Source: Geobacter sp.
GTDB lineage: Bacteria > Desulfobacterota > Desulfuromonadia > Geobacterales > Pseudopelobacteraceae
Assembly: GCA_025360785.1 (NCBI GenBank)
Contig: JANYBN010000207.1
Coordinates: forward strand, 1-64,000
DNA: 64,000 nucleotides
Direction: 5' to 3'
In this document: piece by piece, positions 25,958-34,702 of the stretch
Position numbering within the stretch: position 1 is the stretch's first letter
Layout of the letters: every line of letters starts with the position of its first letter
Notes under the pieces: model-generated
Database searches by the model: none
What the model was told of the DNA's origin: nothing
The model's input: only the letters and a program-made list of their open reading frames with translations
Translations under genes and position numbers: made by a program

Positions 25958-26658
25958 AGCTACATATTGGCACAAGCGGATATGGGTATAAGGAATGGAA
26001 AGGGATTTTTTACCCTGAAAAGATCACGCCCAAGGAGATGCTGCACTTCTACGGAGAGCGTTTCAACGCGGTTGAAATTAATTATACATTCTATCACATG
26101 CCCACTGTGGCAGGCCTGTCATCATGGGCGGAACAGGTCCCCGACGATTTTTACTTCGCGCTCAAGGCGCCCCAGGTCATAACGCATCAGAAGCTGTTGA
26201 AAAATGTTGGCGAGGAGGCAAAGTATTTCTTCAAGACGCTGACAGTCCTGGAAAGGAAAATGGGGCCGGCCCTGTTCCAGTTCCCGGGGAGTTTTCGTTC
26301 TAATCCAACGTCACTGGAAGAATTTATCGCCCTGATTCCTGCAAATGTACACTGCGCCTTCGAGTTCCGCAGCAAGAGCTGGTTTAACAAGGAAGTTCTG
26401 GAACTTCTCCGTGCAAGGGGGTGCAGCCTGTGCACTGCGGATACTAACGAGAAACCGACAAACGAGATCATCAGCACGGCCCCATGGGGGTACCTGCGCC
26501 TGCGCCGAACCGATTATACCGAGGCTGATCTGTCCCAATGGCTGGACAGAATTTTGGCGCAGAAGTGGGAACAGGCTTTTGTATTTTTCAAGCACGAGGA
26601 AGAAGCCAAAGGGCCCGAACTGGCGCGGCAGTTTCGTGGGCTTGCCGATGCAAGGTGA
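25954..26658 (+). CDS. DUF72 (YecE-like) protein
   Basis: A 234-residue TIM-barrel-like DUF72 protein: LHIGTSGYGYKEWKGIFYP at the N-terminus, then FNAVEINYTFYHMPTVAGLSSWAEQVPDDFYFALKAPQVITHQ, LFQFPGSF and WGYLRLRRTDYTEADLSQW. The family has no firmly established function. It starts inside the ligase stop codon (ATGA) after AAAGGAG, so it is part of the end-joining operon. Association with DNA repair is inferred only from this tight arrangement. Confidence 0.85.
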   Translation: MKLHIGTSGYGYKEWKGIFYPEKITPKEMLHFYGERFNAVEINYTFYHMPTVAGLSSWAEQVPDDFYFALKAPQVITHQKLLKNVGEEAKYFFKTLTVLERKMGPALFQFPGSFRSNPTSLEEFIALIPANVHCAFEFRSKSWFNKEVLELLRARGCSLCTADTNEKPTNEIISTAPWGYLRLRRTDYTEADLSQWLDRILAQKWEQAFVFFKHEEEAKGPELARQFRGLADAR

Positions 26659-26746
26659 ACCTTTACCCTGCCTGGATGGTTCTGCGCGCGACAATGATTA
26701 TTCCGATTTCAAATCAAGATACTTCGCCCGATAATTGGAAATATCC

Positions 26747-27529
26747 ATGGAAATGGTGGTTGTCTTTATAAAAAACGAAAAACCGCCCTGCTACGAAGCA
26801 CTGACGGCGCCGAACGTGCGTATCGAGTTCATACCGTTCCATGCGGCGGCTTCTGTCCGGGAACACACTATTGATCTGGCAGTTATTGACTGCGGCAACG
26901 ATTTTGAAGCCGGCTTGCGCGTTCTGAAAGAAATAAAACAGTGTCGTCCCGACCTACCTGTCATCTTCATAGCTGAGGCAAGTTCCGAAGAAGTAGTCCT
27001 GGAGGCTTTCAAGCTTGGTGCCAGGGACTACTTCAGGAAACCGCTCGACCTGTTCGCGTTAAGAGAAACTGCAGCAAAGATCCTGGGATTCAAACGGATT
27101 CGGACGGAAAACGGTCCGGAGCAATCCGGCAGGAGTAATGATGTGATCCGGGCGCAATTCCCTCTTTCCGATAATCTGCCGGAAAAAGTGCTGCGCGCAA
27201 TCAGCTACATTAATGACAATCTGTTTACCCCACTCTGTCTGGATTTGATTGCCCGGCAGGCCTGTCTGAGTAAATTTCATTTCTGCCGCCTGTTCAAACT
27301 CAACGTAGGGGTGAGTCCTAAGCAGTACTGCGTATTCCGGCGGATAGAGTACGCCAAACAGATTCTCTGCAGGCAAGGTCAGAATATTACTAATGCCGCT
27401 TTTGAATCCGGCTTCAACGACGTTACGGGGTTCATCAGACAATTCAAAAAAGCAACCGGAGTAACTCCCGGCGCCTACCGGGAATCCCAGGGTTCGGCTC
27501 TCACCAAAAACAGCAATATCCTCCGATAG
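26747..27529 (+). CDS. AraC-type regulator with degenerate receiver domain
   Basis: About 260 residues. The first 115 resemble a response-regulator receiver: VIDCGND has the phosphoryl Asp position, FRKPLD the conserved Lys, but the usual acidic pair after strand 1 is replaced (VVVFIKNEKPP) and the Thr/Ser site reads FIAEAS. Residues 150-255 form two AraC helix-turn-helix units (LIARQACLSKFHFCRLFKLNVGVSPKQY and NAAFESGFNDVTGFIRQFKKATGVTPGAYR). ATG 26747 is preferred to TTG 26735. Phosphorylation may not be required. No partner kinase is adjacent. Confidence 0.75.
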   Translation: MEMVVVFIKNEKPPCYEALTAPNVRIEFIPFHAAASVREHTIDLAVIDCGNDFEAGLRVLKEIKQCRPDLPVIFIAEASSEEVVLEAFKLGARDYFRKPLDLFALRETAAKILGFKRIRTENGPEQSGRSNDVIRAQFPLSDNLPEKVLRAISYINDNLFTPLCLDLIARQACLSKFHFCRLFKLNVGVSPKQYCVFRRIEYAKQILCRQGQNITNAAFESGFNDVTGFIRQFKKATGVTPGAYRESQGSALTKNSNILR

Positions 27530-27635
27530 AAAAGCAACTCCCGCCAAGCATTATTCCACGCCTTCGTATGATAATTGTACCGACAGATCTATTGACGGGA
27601 ATCGTTTTCCCTAAAAAAAGGAAAAGGAGATTTTT

Positions 27636-29789
27636 ATGAAAACAAGCGAGAGGTCAGTTGCACTGAGTTTCTTAGCGGCAGTATTTATTATGGCTCAAAT
27701 GCTGGGTGGTGAGGCATTGGCGCAATCGAGCTATTACACAGGTCAAGGGTGTAATGGCTGCCATACCTCGGTTGTTACATGTAATGGTTGCCATGGACAT
27801 GGAGCCCATCCGAGCAGCGCCAAAAATGCCATCAATGTTGCAGGGACAACCAACAAAAGCTCCTATGCTCCCGGTGAGACCGTGACAGTCACCATTACCG
27901 GCGGATACCGTACCGGTTGGTTTAGGGCTGTTCTTTATAATCAGAACATGGTTGAACTGGCGAGATCAACCGGAAACGACAGCGGCGTAGGTAGCTCAAC
28001 CACATATCCCGCTACGTTGAGCGCTCCGGCGCCTACATCACCGGGCAGTTACAATTGGAAAGTTGCCTGGTACGGAAACCAGTATGATTCAGGAGGGGCT
28101 ACCTTCGGCTCCGGCTGGACCCCTGACGCCAATAATCCTGACCATGGCTCAGAGATTGTCAACATCGGCGCTGCTTTTACCGTTGCCACAGCCACTCTGC
28201 CTGCGCCAACAATCAGCTTGATTGACACCAACAGCCTTGTTCAGGGGACAACAAACCAGATCATTGCCATTACCGGTACCAACCTGACCGGCGCCACGAT
28301 TAAATTCAGTAATACCGGGATCAGTGCCGGACCCGCAACTGTCACCGCCACTTCAATACGTCTGCCGGTTAGTGTTGCCATCAACGCCGCCACCGGAGCG
28401 GGAACTGTCAGCATCTCCACCGGCAGCGGCAGCGCCTCTGTCCCCTTCAGCGTAACTTCTATAGCCATTCAGGCGCCGGCAATCAGTATGGTTACCCCCG
28501 ACAGCCTCATCCAGGGAGCAATCAATCAACCCGTAACCATTGCCGGAGCAAACCTTACCGGCGCCACAGTCAGCTTCAGCAACTCAGGCATCACCGGAGG
28601 CCAGGCTTCCGTCGCGGCAACGTCGATCAGACTCCCGGTCAATATAGCTGCCAATGCATCGAGCGGCGCGGGTATCATTACCGTCACCACGGCAGGAGGA
28701 AGCGCTTCCGGCACCTTCAGTGTCATGCCAAGAGCCAGTGCGCCGGTCCTGACAGTCTCTGCGCTCGTCAACGGGTCATACACAAATAACGCCACACTCA
28801 ACATCAGCGGCACCGTAACAGCTGCCGGCGGCGTTCAATCCGTCACTGTCAACAACCAGCCAGTTACTGTCATGTCCGACGGGTCTTTCACTACCGCCCT
28901 TACCCTTAATGCCGGTGCCAATACCATCACGGTTATCGCCACGGACAACAACGGCAATCAGAAAAGCGATATCCGCAGCATCAACTATGATCCGATTGCT
29001 CCAGTCCTGGCGGTTTCAACTCCAGCTGACAATAGTTCAAGTATTTTGTCCTATGTATTAGTGAGCGGCAGCATTAACGAGACTTCCACGATCGCCATCA
29101 CTGATAACGAAGGCAGCCCGCAATCCGCCACCGTAAATGGCAACAATTTCAGCTCCACCATTAATCTGGCACCAGGTGTGAATACTATTAACATAATAGC
29201 AACCGATCTGGCCGGCAACACATCCAGCGCCAAGCGAACCGTGGCCTACGATACCTCCAAGTTTATGCTTGCAATAACCAACCCTCCCCAGGATATGACC
29301 ACCAACCGGTCTGCACTGGTCCTGATGGGCAATGTCACTAATAGCTCAAAAGACATAACCGTTACCATCACCATGGCCGGCAAGTCTTACACCCAATTGG
29401 TCACAAACGGCATCTTCAAACAACGGCTTACCCTGACAAAGGCAGGGTTGTATCCCATCGCCGTCTCCGCCAAAGATGCTGCCGGTAACAACAGTACTGT
29501 AACCCGCAACGTGATTTACCGTCCTGCCAAAACAGGTGAGCGTGAAGACGACAATGGCTCAACCAGTGGCACAACAGGCGGCACAACCAATGGAACGACA
29601 GGTGGCACAACCAATGGTACAACCGGAACCGTCACCAGTCACCCCTTCGGCTGGACCAACCCGAAGAGCAGCCACCCGAATTATGTGGAAAAAAATGGTG
29701 TCAACGGCTGTGTCAGCTGCCACAGCATCGATCCGGCTTCCAAAGGACAGACAATGAGCTGCTACAATTGCCACGGCAAGCAATGGTAA
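27636..29789 (+). CDS. Secreted tetra-haem c-type cytochrome with Ig-like repeats
   Basis: A 717-residue exported protein (signal peptide ending EALAQ). Two CXXCH sites lie at the N-terminus (CNGCH, residues 39-43 and 49-53) and two at the very C-terminus (CVSCH about 692, CYNCH about 709). Between them are a beta domain (60-185), two IPT/TIG-like repeats (190-365), three bacterial-Ig-like repeats (370-630) and a low-complexity GTTGGTTNGTTG linker. The layout suggests an extended extracellular or outer-surface electron-transfer protein, as in metal-reducing bacteria. Electron partners are unknown. AAAAGGAG precedes the ATG. Confidence 0.85.
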   Translation: MKTSERSVALSFLAAVFIMAQMLGGEALAQSSYYTGQGCNGCHTSVVTCNGCHGHGAHPSSAKNAINVAGTTNKSSYAPGETVTVTITGGYRTGWFRAVLYNQNMVELARSTGNDSGVGSSTTYPATLSAPAPTSPGSYNWKVAWYGNQYDSGGATFGSGWTPDANNPDHGSEIVNIGAAFTVATATLPAPTISLIDTNSLVQGTTNQIIAITGTNLTGATIKFSNTGISAGPATVTATSIRLPVSVAINAATGAGTVSISTGSGSASVPFSVTSIAIQAPAISMVTPDSLIQGAINQPVTIAGANLTGATVSFSNSGITGGQASVAATSIRLPVNIAANASSGAGIITVTTAGGSASGTFSVMPRASAPVLTVSALVNGSYTNNATLNISGTVTAAGGVQSVTVNNQPVTVMSDGSFTTALTLNAGANTITVIATDNNGNQKSDIRSINYDPIAPVLAVSTPADNSSSILSYVLVSGSINETSTIAITDNEGSPQSATVNGNNFSSTINLAPGVNTINIIATDLAGNTSSAKRTVAYDTSKFMLAITNPPQDMTTNRSALVLMGNVTNSSKDITVTITMAGKSYTQLVTNGIFKQRLTLTKAGLYPIAVSAKDAAGNNSTVTRNVIYRPAKTGEREDDNGSTSGTTGGTTNGTTGGTTNGTTGTVTSHPFGWTNPKSSHPNYVEKNGVNGCVSCHSIDPASKGQTMSCYNCHGKQW
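29564..29630 (+). repeat. Short tandem repeat coding the GTT/NGTTG linker
   Basis: Imperfect 12-15-base units of the type GGCACAACCAATGGAACGAC are repeated about four times inside the cytochrome gene, encoding Gly-Thr-Thr-rich linker sequence. Such repeats can change copy number by slippage without disturbing the frame. Confidence 0.6.
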
Positions 29790-29830
29790 AGGGAGCCTGA
29801 AAATGCCGATTGTTATGACTACGATGCATA

Positions 29831-29862
29831 CCCCTGTGACAACCTGCAGGTTGTCACAGGGG
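29831..29862. terminator. Perfect 14-bp hairpin after the cytochrome gene
   Basis: CCCCTGTGACAACC, loop TGCA, GGTTGTCACAGGGG. It is very stable but lacks a T-run (followed by TTATAGG), so it may act with a factor or protect the mRNA 3' end. Confidence 0.7.
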
Positions 29863-29941
29863 TTATAGGTGTTATAATTCCGTGTGAGTGTGAGATGGAG
29901 GTAAGGGTGAGATCGGTCGACACTCGAAAGGAGAAACAGAT

Positions 29942-30730
29942 ATGGATCTCAACCTGAGCAATAAATGCGCCCTGGTGTCCGGTTCGACCAAAGGGATCGG
30001 GCAGGCAATCGCCATGGAACTGGCCGGCGAAGGCGCCAGGGTCATCGTTACCGGTCGTTCCAATGCAACGGTATTCATGGCTTTGGAGAACATCAGACAG
30101 CGTTTTCCAGAGGCCAGGCTTGAATGTTTCTCAGGCGACCTCACCGATGCCGCCACAGTTGCCGAACTGGTTGGATGCTTTCCCGATGTTGACATCCTCG
30201 TGAACAACCTGGGCATCTATGAACCCAAACCGTTCGAAGAGATCACCGACGATGACTGGGTTAGATTGTTCGAGATCAATGTATTGAGTGGCGTACGCCT
30301 GTCCCGGGCCTACCTGCCGGGGATGAAAAAACGCAACTGGGGCCGCATTGTCTTTATCAGCAGCGAAAGCGGTGTTCAGATTCCCACCGAGATGATTCAT
30401 TACGGCATGACCAAGACGGCGCAACTTGCTGTTTCGCGCGGGCTGGCGGAAACCTGCATCGGCACTGGAGTTACGGTGAATGCCGTTCTTCCCGGGCCGA
30501 CCCGCTCTGAAGGGGTGGAATCTTTTGTGGCTACATTGAGTGACGGCAAGCCATTTGAAGAGTTTCAAAAGGAATTTTTCCAAAACATCCGGCCATTCTC
30601 TCTGCTGCAGCGGTTCGCCGCTCCCGTAGAGGTGGCAAATCTGGTGGCCTATCTGTGCAGCCCGCTCTCATCCGCTACCAACGGGGCCGCCTTGCGGGTT
30701 GATGGCGGTATAATCAAGTCCTGTTTCTAA
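29942..30730 (+). CDS. Short-chain dehydrogenase/reductase
   Basis: A 262-residue classical SDR: NAD(P)-binding SGSTKGIGQAIAMELAGEGARVIVTGRS, structural NNLG, catalytic Ser in ISSESG and YGMTK with the catalytic Tyr and Lys, and PGPTRSEG after strand 6. An Arg follows the second strand (TGRS), which favours NADP. The substrate cannot be told. GAAAGGAG precedes the ATG. It converges with the radical SAM gene. Confidence 0.85.
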   Translation: MDLNLSNKCALVSGSTKGIGQAIAMELAGEGARVIVTGRSNATVFMALENIRQRFPEARLECFSGDLTDAATVAELVGCFPDVDILVNNLGIYEPKPFEEITDDDWVRLFEINVLSGVRLSRAYLPGMKKRNWGRIVFISSESGVQIPTEMIHYGMTKTAQLAVSRGLAETCIGTGVTVNAVLPGPTRSEGVESFVATLSDGKPFEEFQKEFFQNIRPFSLLQRFAAPVEVANLVAYLCSPLSSATNGAALRVDGGIIKSCF

Positions 30731-30760
30731 TACCTCAGACTTACTTAAAGGGAGATTCAC

Positions 30761-30841
30761 GTGTCGATTCTTAGGCATCAATTGTTCCGTCACGCCTCAA
30801 GCCTTCCTCAACTTCTGCCCGACACATACCACTTCAGATAG
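30761..30841 (+). other. 26-codon ORF with good ribosome site, possibly a truncated gene start
   Basis: AAAGGGAGATTCAC precedes a GTG codon that opens a 26-residue frame (SILRHQLFRHASSLPQLLPDTYHF) ending TAG inside the tail of the opposing radical SAM gene. It could be a leftover 5' end of a gene once co-transcribed with the SDR, or chance. Confidence 0.25.
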
Positions 30842-32250
30842 GAAGTACCAGCTGTTGCCCAGTAATTCAACTCTCCCCACGAGCGGATAGAAGCCAGCCG
30901 CGCTAGTATGTAGGATGGTTTCAGATAGAACGAGCGGGTGAGGGAGCGCTGATGCTGCAACAGGTCTTCGGCACTGAAATGCTCTGTGCGCCAGCCGGGG
31001 CGTTTCCCGAAGATGACATAGTCCTCCCACCCGGTATTTTCATCGATATAACCTGCGGACATCATCTGTTCCCGCACCGGAGTACCTGGATAGGGAACAA
31101 TCACGGCAACCGATACAAACGTCCATGGCAGCATGGTAATTAGTTTCCGCGTTTCTTCCAGATCTTCCCATGTTTCAGAAGGGTCGCATCCAATAATAAA
31201 GTTACCCTCGATATGTTTGATACCTGCCTGCTTTGCCCATGTTACTGCGTTCCGCACTTGATCAACTGTGATTTTTTTTCCAATCAGATCAAGCATTCGC
31301 TGACTGCCTGACTCAACCCCGAAGGCGACTTTCTCGCAACCGCAGCGTTTCATGGTTTTTAGCAGATCAAGGGAGACCGTATTCACCCTGGTGTCACAAT
31401 TCCATGAGTTGATGCCGCTCCTCCCGAGAATTTCGCAGATGATCTCCGCCCGGTCCGGCATCAGCGTGAAGGTGTCATCTGCAATGACAATATGATTGAA
31501 GTGATGATCCCGCACCATTTGGCTTACCTCGTCTTCAATAAATGACGGTTCGCGAAAGCGCACGGTTCTGCCAAAAGTCGCCTGGATGGCACAAAAGGAG
31601 CACCCCACCGGGCAGCCTCTGGAGGTGAATAGTTCCGTTGAATGCAGTTTGTTGGAGAAACCGCGACTGGAGTGTCCGGCTTGTGTGGAATAATCAATCA
31701 GATCCCGTGCCGGGAATGGAATACTATCCAGGTCTGCTATCAGTTTCCTGGATTCAGTCACGGTCACGGTTTCGTTTTCTCGAAAGGCTAGCCCGTCAAT
31801 ATCACTATCGTTTCCGCCGTCACGGATCCGGATGCAGAGTTCCAGCAGCGTTCTCTCACCCTCACCAAATATCAGATAATCGAATGCCGAAAAACCTTGC
31901 AAGGTATGTTCCGGTAATGCGCTCGCATGGGAACCGCCAATCACCGTTTTTGTATCCGGTGACTGTGTTTTGATCGCTGCAGCGAGTTGGGCAGCGGATA
32001 TAACTGTAGGAGTAGCACAGGTAATACCAGCGACTGCCGGACGCATTCTTTGCAGGGCCTGCCGAAGATGGTGTTCATTAAATAGGGTGGTCTCATAATC
32101 GATAATAGCCACATCGAAACCGACCGTCCGGAGCATGGCAGCAAGGTATGCCAGGTTCATGGGTCGTGTATGGCTTAACAATGCTGAATCCTGCAGCGGA
32201 TCAGACGGGCGAAACAATAGTATTTGATTGGGATTAATAGCCATGTTCAT
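30808..32250 (-). CDS. B12-binding-domain radical SAM protein
   Basis: A 480-residue enzyme of the BchE-like class. The N-terminal 150 residues form a cobalamin-binding fold (RTVGFDVAIIDYE, TKTVIGGSHASALPE, FDYLIFGEGERTL). The radical SAM cluster site is RGCPVGCSFC near residues 212-220, with GVESGSQRMLDLIGKK and EGNFIIGCD further on. Such enzymes methylate or rearrange unreactive carbons in lipids, cofactors or natural products. It overlaps the GT-C/TPR gene by four bases at the end of the glycan cluster, so its substrate may be a lipid or glycan there. Confidence 0.85.
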   Translation of the reverse strand: MNMAINPNQILLFRPSDPLQDSALLSHTRPMNLAYLAAMLRTVGFDVAIIDYETTLFNEHHLRQALQRMRPAVAGITCATPTVISAAQLAAAIKTQSPDTKTVIGGSHASALPEHTLQGFSAFDYLIFGEGERTLLELCIRIRDGGNDSDIDGLAFRENETVTVTESRKLIADLDSIPFPARDLIDYSTQAGHSSRGFSNKLHSTELFTSRGCPVGCSFCAIQATFGRTVRFREPSFIEDEVSQMVRDHHFNHIVIADDTFTLMPDRAEIICEILGRSGINSWNCDTRVNTVSLDLLKTMKRCGCEKVAFGVESGSQRMLDLIGKKITVDQVRNAVTWAKQAGIKHIEGNFIIGCDPSETWEDLEETRKLITMLPWTFVSVAVIVPYPGTPVREQMMSAGYIDENTGWEDYVIFGKRPGWRTEHFSAEDLLQHQRSLTRSFYLKPSYILARLASIRSWGELNYWATAGTSYLKWYVSGRS

Positions 32251-34112
32251 CTTTCGGCCAGCTTTTTTAGTTTGTCGATGGTATCAGTGTCACCTGGCAA
32301 AAGTTGCAATATACTCATGTATTGAGAAATAGCCTGTTCTCGATGCCCCATTAATTCGTACAGTTCAGCAAGTTTTACGCGAGCCTCCGGTAAGGTGGGA
32401 TTTAATCGCACCGTCTGCTGTAATAGCGGCAACGCCTTGCTGTGCTTTTTCTGCAGCATGTATAACCGTACCAGGCTGTTGTATAGTTGCCCATCAGCAG
32501 GATGAATTTTTAATGCCCTTAAATATTCGGTTTCAGCCTCGTCAAAGCGGTTAATTGCAAGATAGATGCTGGTAATATTAAGGCTCGCCTGAATGTTGTC
32601 CGGCTCAAGGCGCACGGCGGTGGAAAGTGCATCCAGAGCTTTTTGGAACATCCTCTTATCGAAGTAGTGAGCACCTAAATTGAGATATGGCCTGATATCT
32701 CGTTGACATTTTTGTGCCGTATCCAACCAGAGCAGAATTGGATACCTCCAGAGGCTGTTTCTTACGGAGGCAAACGTTGACAGAGTTACAACAACTAAAC
32801 CAAGAACGACCGTGAACATGGAGACCCTGACTCGTCGCCGGTTATCGAAAATCAGTGCCATGACGGTGACGAAGACCCATATTAAACCGACAGATGGGAG
32901 GTACACCCTCTGCTCGACCAGATAATCATCGAGCGGAATGACGCTGGACTCGACCGAAAGAACTATAAAAAACCACAAGGCACCGAAAGCAATCAGACGA
33001 AGTCTGGTCCTGTAGGGTTCTTCAGCGGTTTTAGAACTATGGAGCAGATAAACTCCTGTTCCCAAAATGGCAACAATGAGTGAGAACGATAGTACCACTG
33101 AGGGCTGTAAGATGGACGTGTACAGGTTATTGTCATAGACGAGGCGCTGGTTGATCGGCATGATCAGAAGACGGATATAGGTGACAATGACCCGGAATTG
33201 GGTAATGAGATAATCCCATTTTGAGATCCCTGTGTAGTTGACAAGATTCATTGATTGTCCGACGGACGAATCGGTTGCATGTAAAAATACGGTATTAAGT
33301 TTCATGACCGTAACCGGTATTATCGACATTGTCAGCATGAAGGGAGCAAGTTTGATAATCCGCAGCTTCAAGCTGCCGCTAAAGAAGGTGAATTCGTAAA
33401 CAAGGATTATCATGGGAAGCGTAAAAGCTATTTCCTTGGTCTTCATCGCTATACAAGCGACGATAAAAGAGCCGGCATAAAACAGGGAGCGTCGCAACCT
33501 GGTCTGTGACCGTTCTGATACTATATAAAGAGCAAGCGACAAGAGATAAAAAAGTGCGGCAAGCGATGTAAAACGCTGGGTGATATAAGTAACAGATTGT
33601 ATCTGAAGCGGATGGCCTACAAATAGAAGAGCGGCAAAAAGCGGAACCAGACGTGTGATACTCAGGGATGGTTCCCCTGATTTATCCATGACTGGAGTAC
33701 GGGTATCGAGCGTATAACGGGTTATCAAATAAACCAGGAGGGCGTTGATAAAATGGACAAAAACATTGAATAGATGGTAACCAACAACATTGAAGCCATG
33801 CAGATAATAGTTTACCGCAAAGGTCCAGTAGGCAACGGGGCGCAACACCATATTTTTGTAAATATCTTCATTGAGCAGACTCTTGAAAGGTGTCATATCC
33901 GTGACAAAACTAAAGTTGCAGATTGCAGGGTTCAGAACAATGCATCCAAAGTCATCGTACACAAATGGTGCTGAAATAATTCTCGAATAAATAACACTTC
34001 CGACAGCCAAAATAAGAGCGACGTGAACAGTTGTGTTCTGCCACCATCGTTTCATATCCGGAACTTTTTGCTCCACATGTTTCGTGTTGTTGTCTTCCGG
34101 TTCATTTACCAC
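32247..34112 (-). CDS. Multi-pass membrane protein with C-terminal TPRs (GT-C/TMTC-like)
   Basis: A 621-residue protein with about ten membrane helices in residues 30-460 and four or five tetratricopeptide repeats in 470-621. The first loop PFVYDDFGCIVLNP matches the N-terminal Asp-Asp motif of GT-C and TMTC-type O-glycosyltransferases, which use polyprenyl-phosphate sugars on the outer face of the membrane. HPLQIQSVTYITQRFTSLAALFYL is also typical. Here it would be the transferase for a sugar flipped after GtrB-like loading. Acceptor unknown. Confidence 0.75.
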   Translation of the reverse strand: MVNEPEDNNTKHVEQKVPDMKRWWQNTTVHVALILAVGSVIYSRIISAPFVYDDFGCIVLNPAICNFSFVTDMTPFKSLLNEDIYKNMVLRPVAYWTFAVNYYLHGFNVVGYHLFNVFVHFINALLVYLITRYTLDTRTPVMDKSGEPSLSITRLVPLFAALLFVGHPLQIQSVTYITQRFTSLAALFYLLSLALYIVSERSQTRLRRSLFYAGSFIVACIAMKTKEIAFTLPMIILVYEFTFFSGSLKLRIIKLAPFMLTMSIIPVTVMKLNTVFLHATDSSVGQSMNLVNYTGISKWDYLITQFRVIVTYIRLLIMPINQRLVYDNNLYTSILQPSVVLSFSLIVAILGTGVYLLHSSKTAEEPYRTRLRLIAFGALWFFIVLSVESSVIPLDDYLVEQRVYLPSVGLIWVFVTVMALIFDNRRRVRVSMFTVVLGLVVVTLSTFASVRNSLWRYPILLWLDTAQKCQRDIRPYLNLGAHYFDKRMFQKALDALSTAVRLEPDNIQASLNITSIYLAINRFDEAETEYLRALKIHPADGQLYNSLVRLYMLQKKHSKALPLLQQTVRLNPTLPEARVKLAELYELMGHREQAISQYMSILQLLPGDTDTIDKLKKLAER

Positions 34113-34176
34113 GCCATTACTCCCTGTTTTCGTGCGGCCTTAGCGCCCTCACTAACCGGTTCATAAATGAATCAAC

Positions 34177-34626
34177 CTATTGATTGGTCTTTTCATTCTG
34201 TAATAAGAACGGTTCAGACAATGTTTGTTCTACGGTTCTAATTCCGCAAATGACATCAAATGTGGCAACCTGCTTTGTCGTAGGTTCAAGTATTAATTCG
34301 GTCGTTTCATGATCGCATTTCAGCTTAACTCCTTCAGCCGTATAGCTTATAGAGCTTATTGACGCTAATTTTCTATTTTTGCAGTCTGCTATAAGTTGCA
34401 GAACCATAGATGAAGTTCCTTGATACCGCTCCGGATCAATAAAGTTCCATCTCACAGATGCCACTCTTATGTTGACCCCATTTTTAATATTATCCATATC
34501 AATGAAACAGGTATTGCCGTTATTAGGGTTATAAAAATATCTTACCTCTGCTGCTAAAACGAACGAGCTTAAAGCAAATATTAAAGAAAAGGTCGTTAGT
34601 GCAATTATTTTAAGTCGTTTCTTCAT
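34177..34626 (-). CDS. Hypothetical secreted protein, surface-adhesin-E-like
   Basis: A 149-residue protein with a signal peptide (MKKRLKIIALTTFSLIFALSSFVLA). Pairs of cysteines (NTCFIDM, LIADCKN, LKCDHE, DVICGI) and strands such as NIRVASVRWNF recall small surface-adhesin E-type proteins, but similarity is loose. AGGGGAATTT precedes the ATG. It sits inside the glycan cluster on the same strand between the methyltransferase and the GT-C protein; whether it belongs to the pathway is uncertain. Confidence 0.55.
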   Translation of the reverse strand: MKKRLKIIALTTFSLIFALSSFVLAAEVRYFYNPNNGNTCFIDMDNIKNGVNIRVASVRWNFIDPERYQGTSSMVLQLIADCKNRKLASISSISYTAEGVKLKCDHETTELILEPTTKQVATFDVICGIRTVEQTLSEPFLLQNEKTNQ

Positions 34627-34702
34627 AAATTCCCCTTTTATTATATTGTCATAATTTTATTCCAAAAAGTTCACATTGATTTAAACCTGACTCATTGCAA
34701 TG

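Noticed and set aside
29831-29862. Cyclic di-GMP riboswitch near the cytochrome gene
   Set aside because: The only structure is a simple hairpin downstream of the gene; no riboswitch core was found upstream of 27636.
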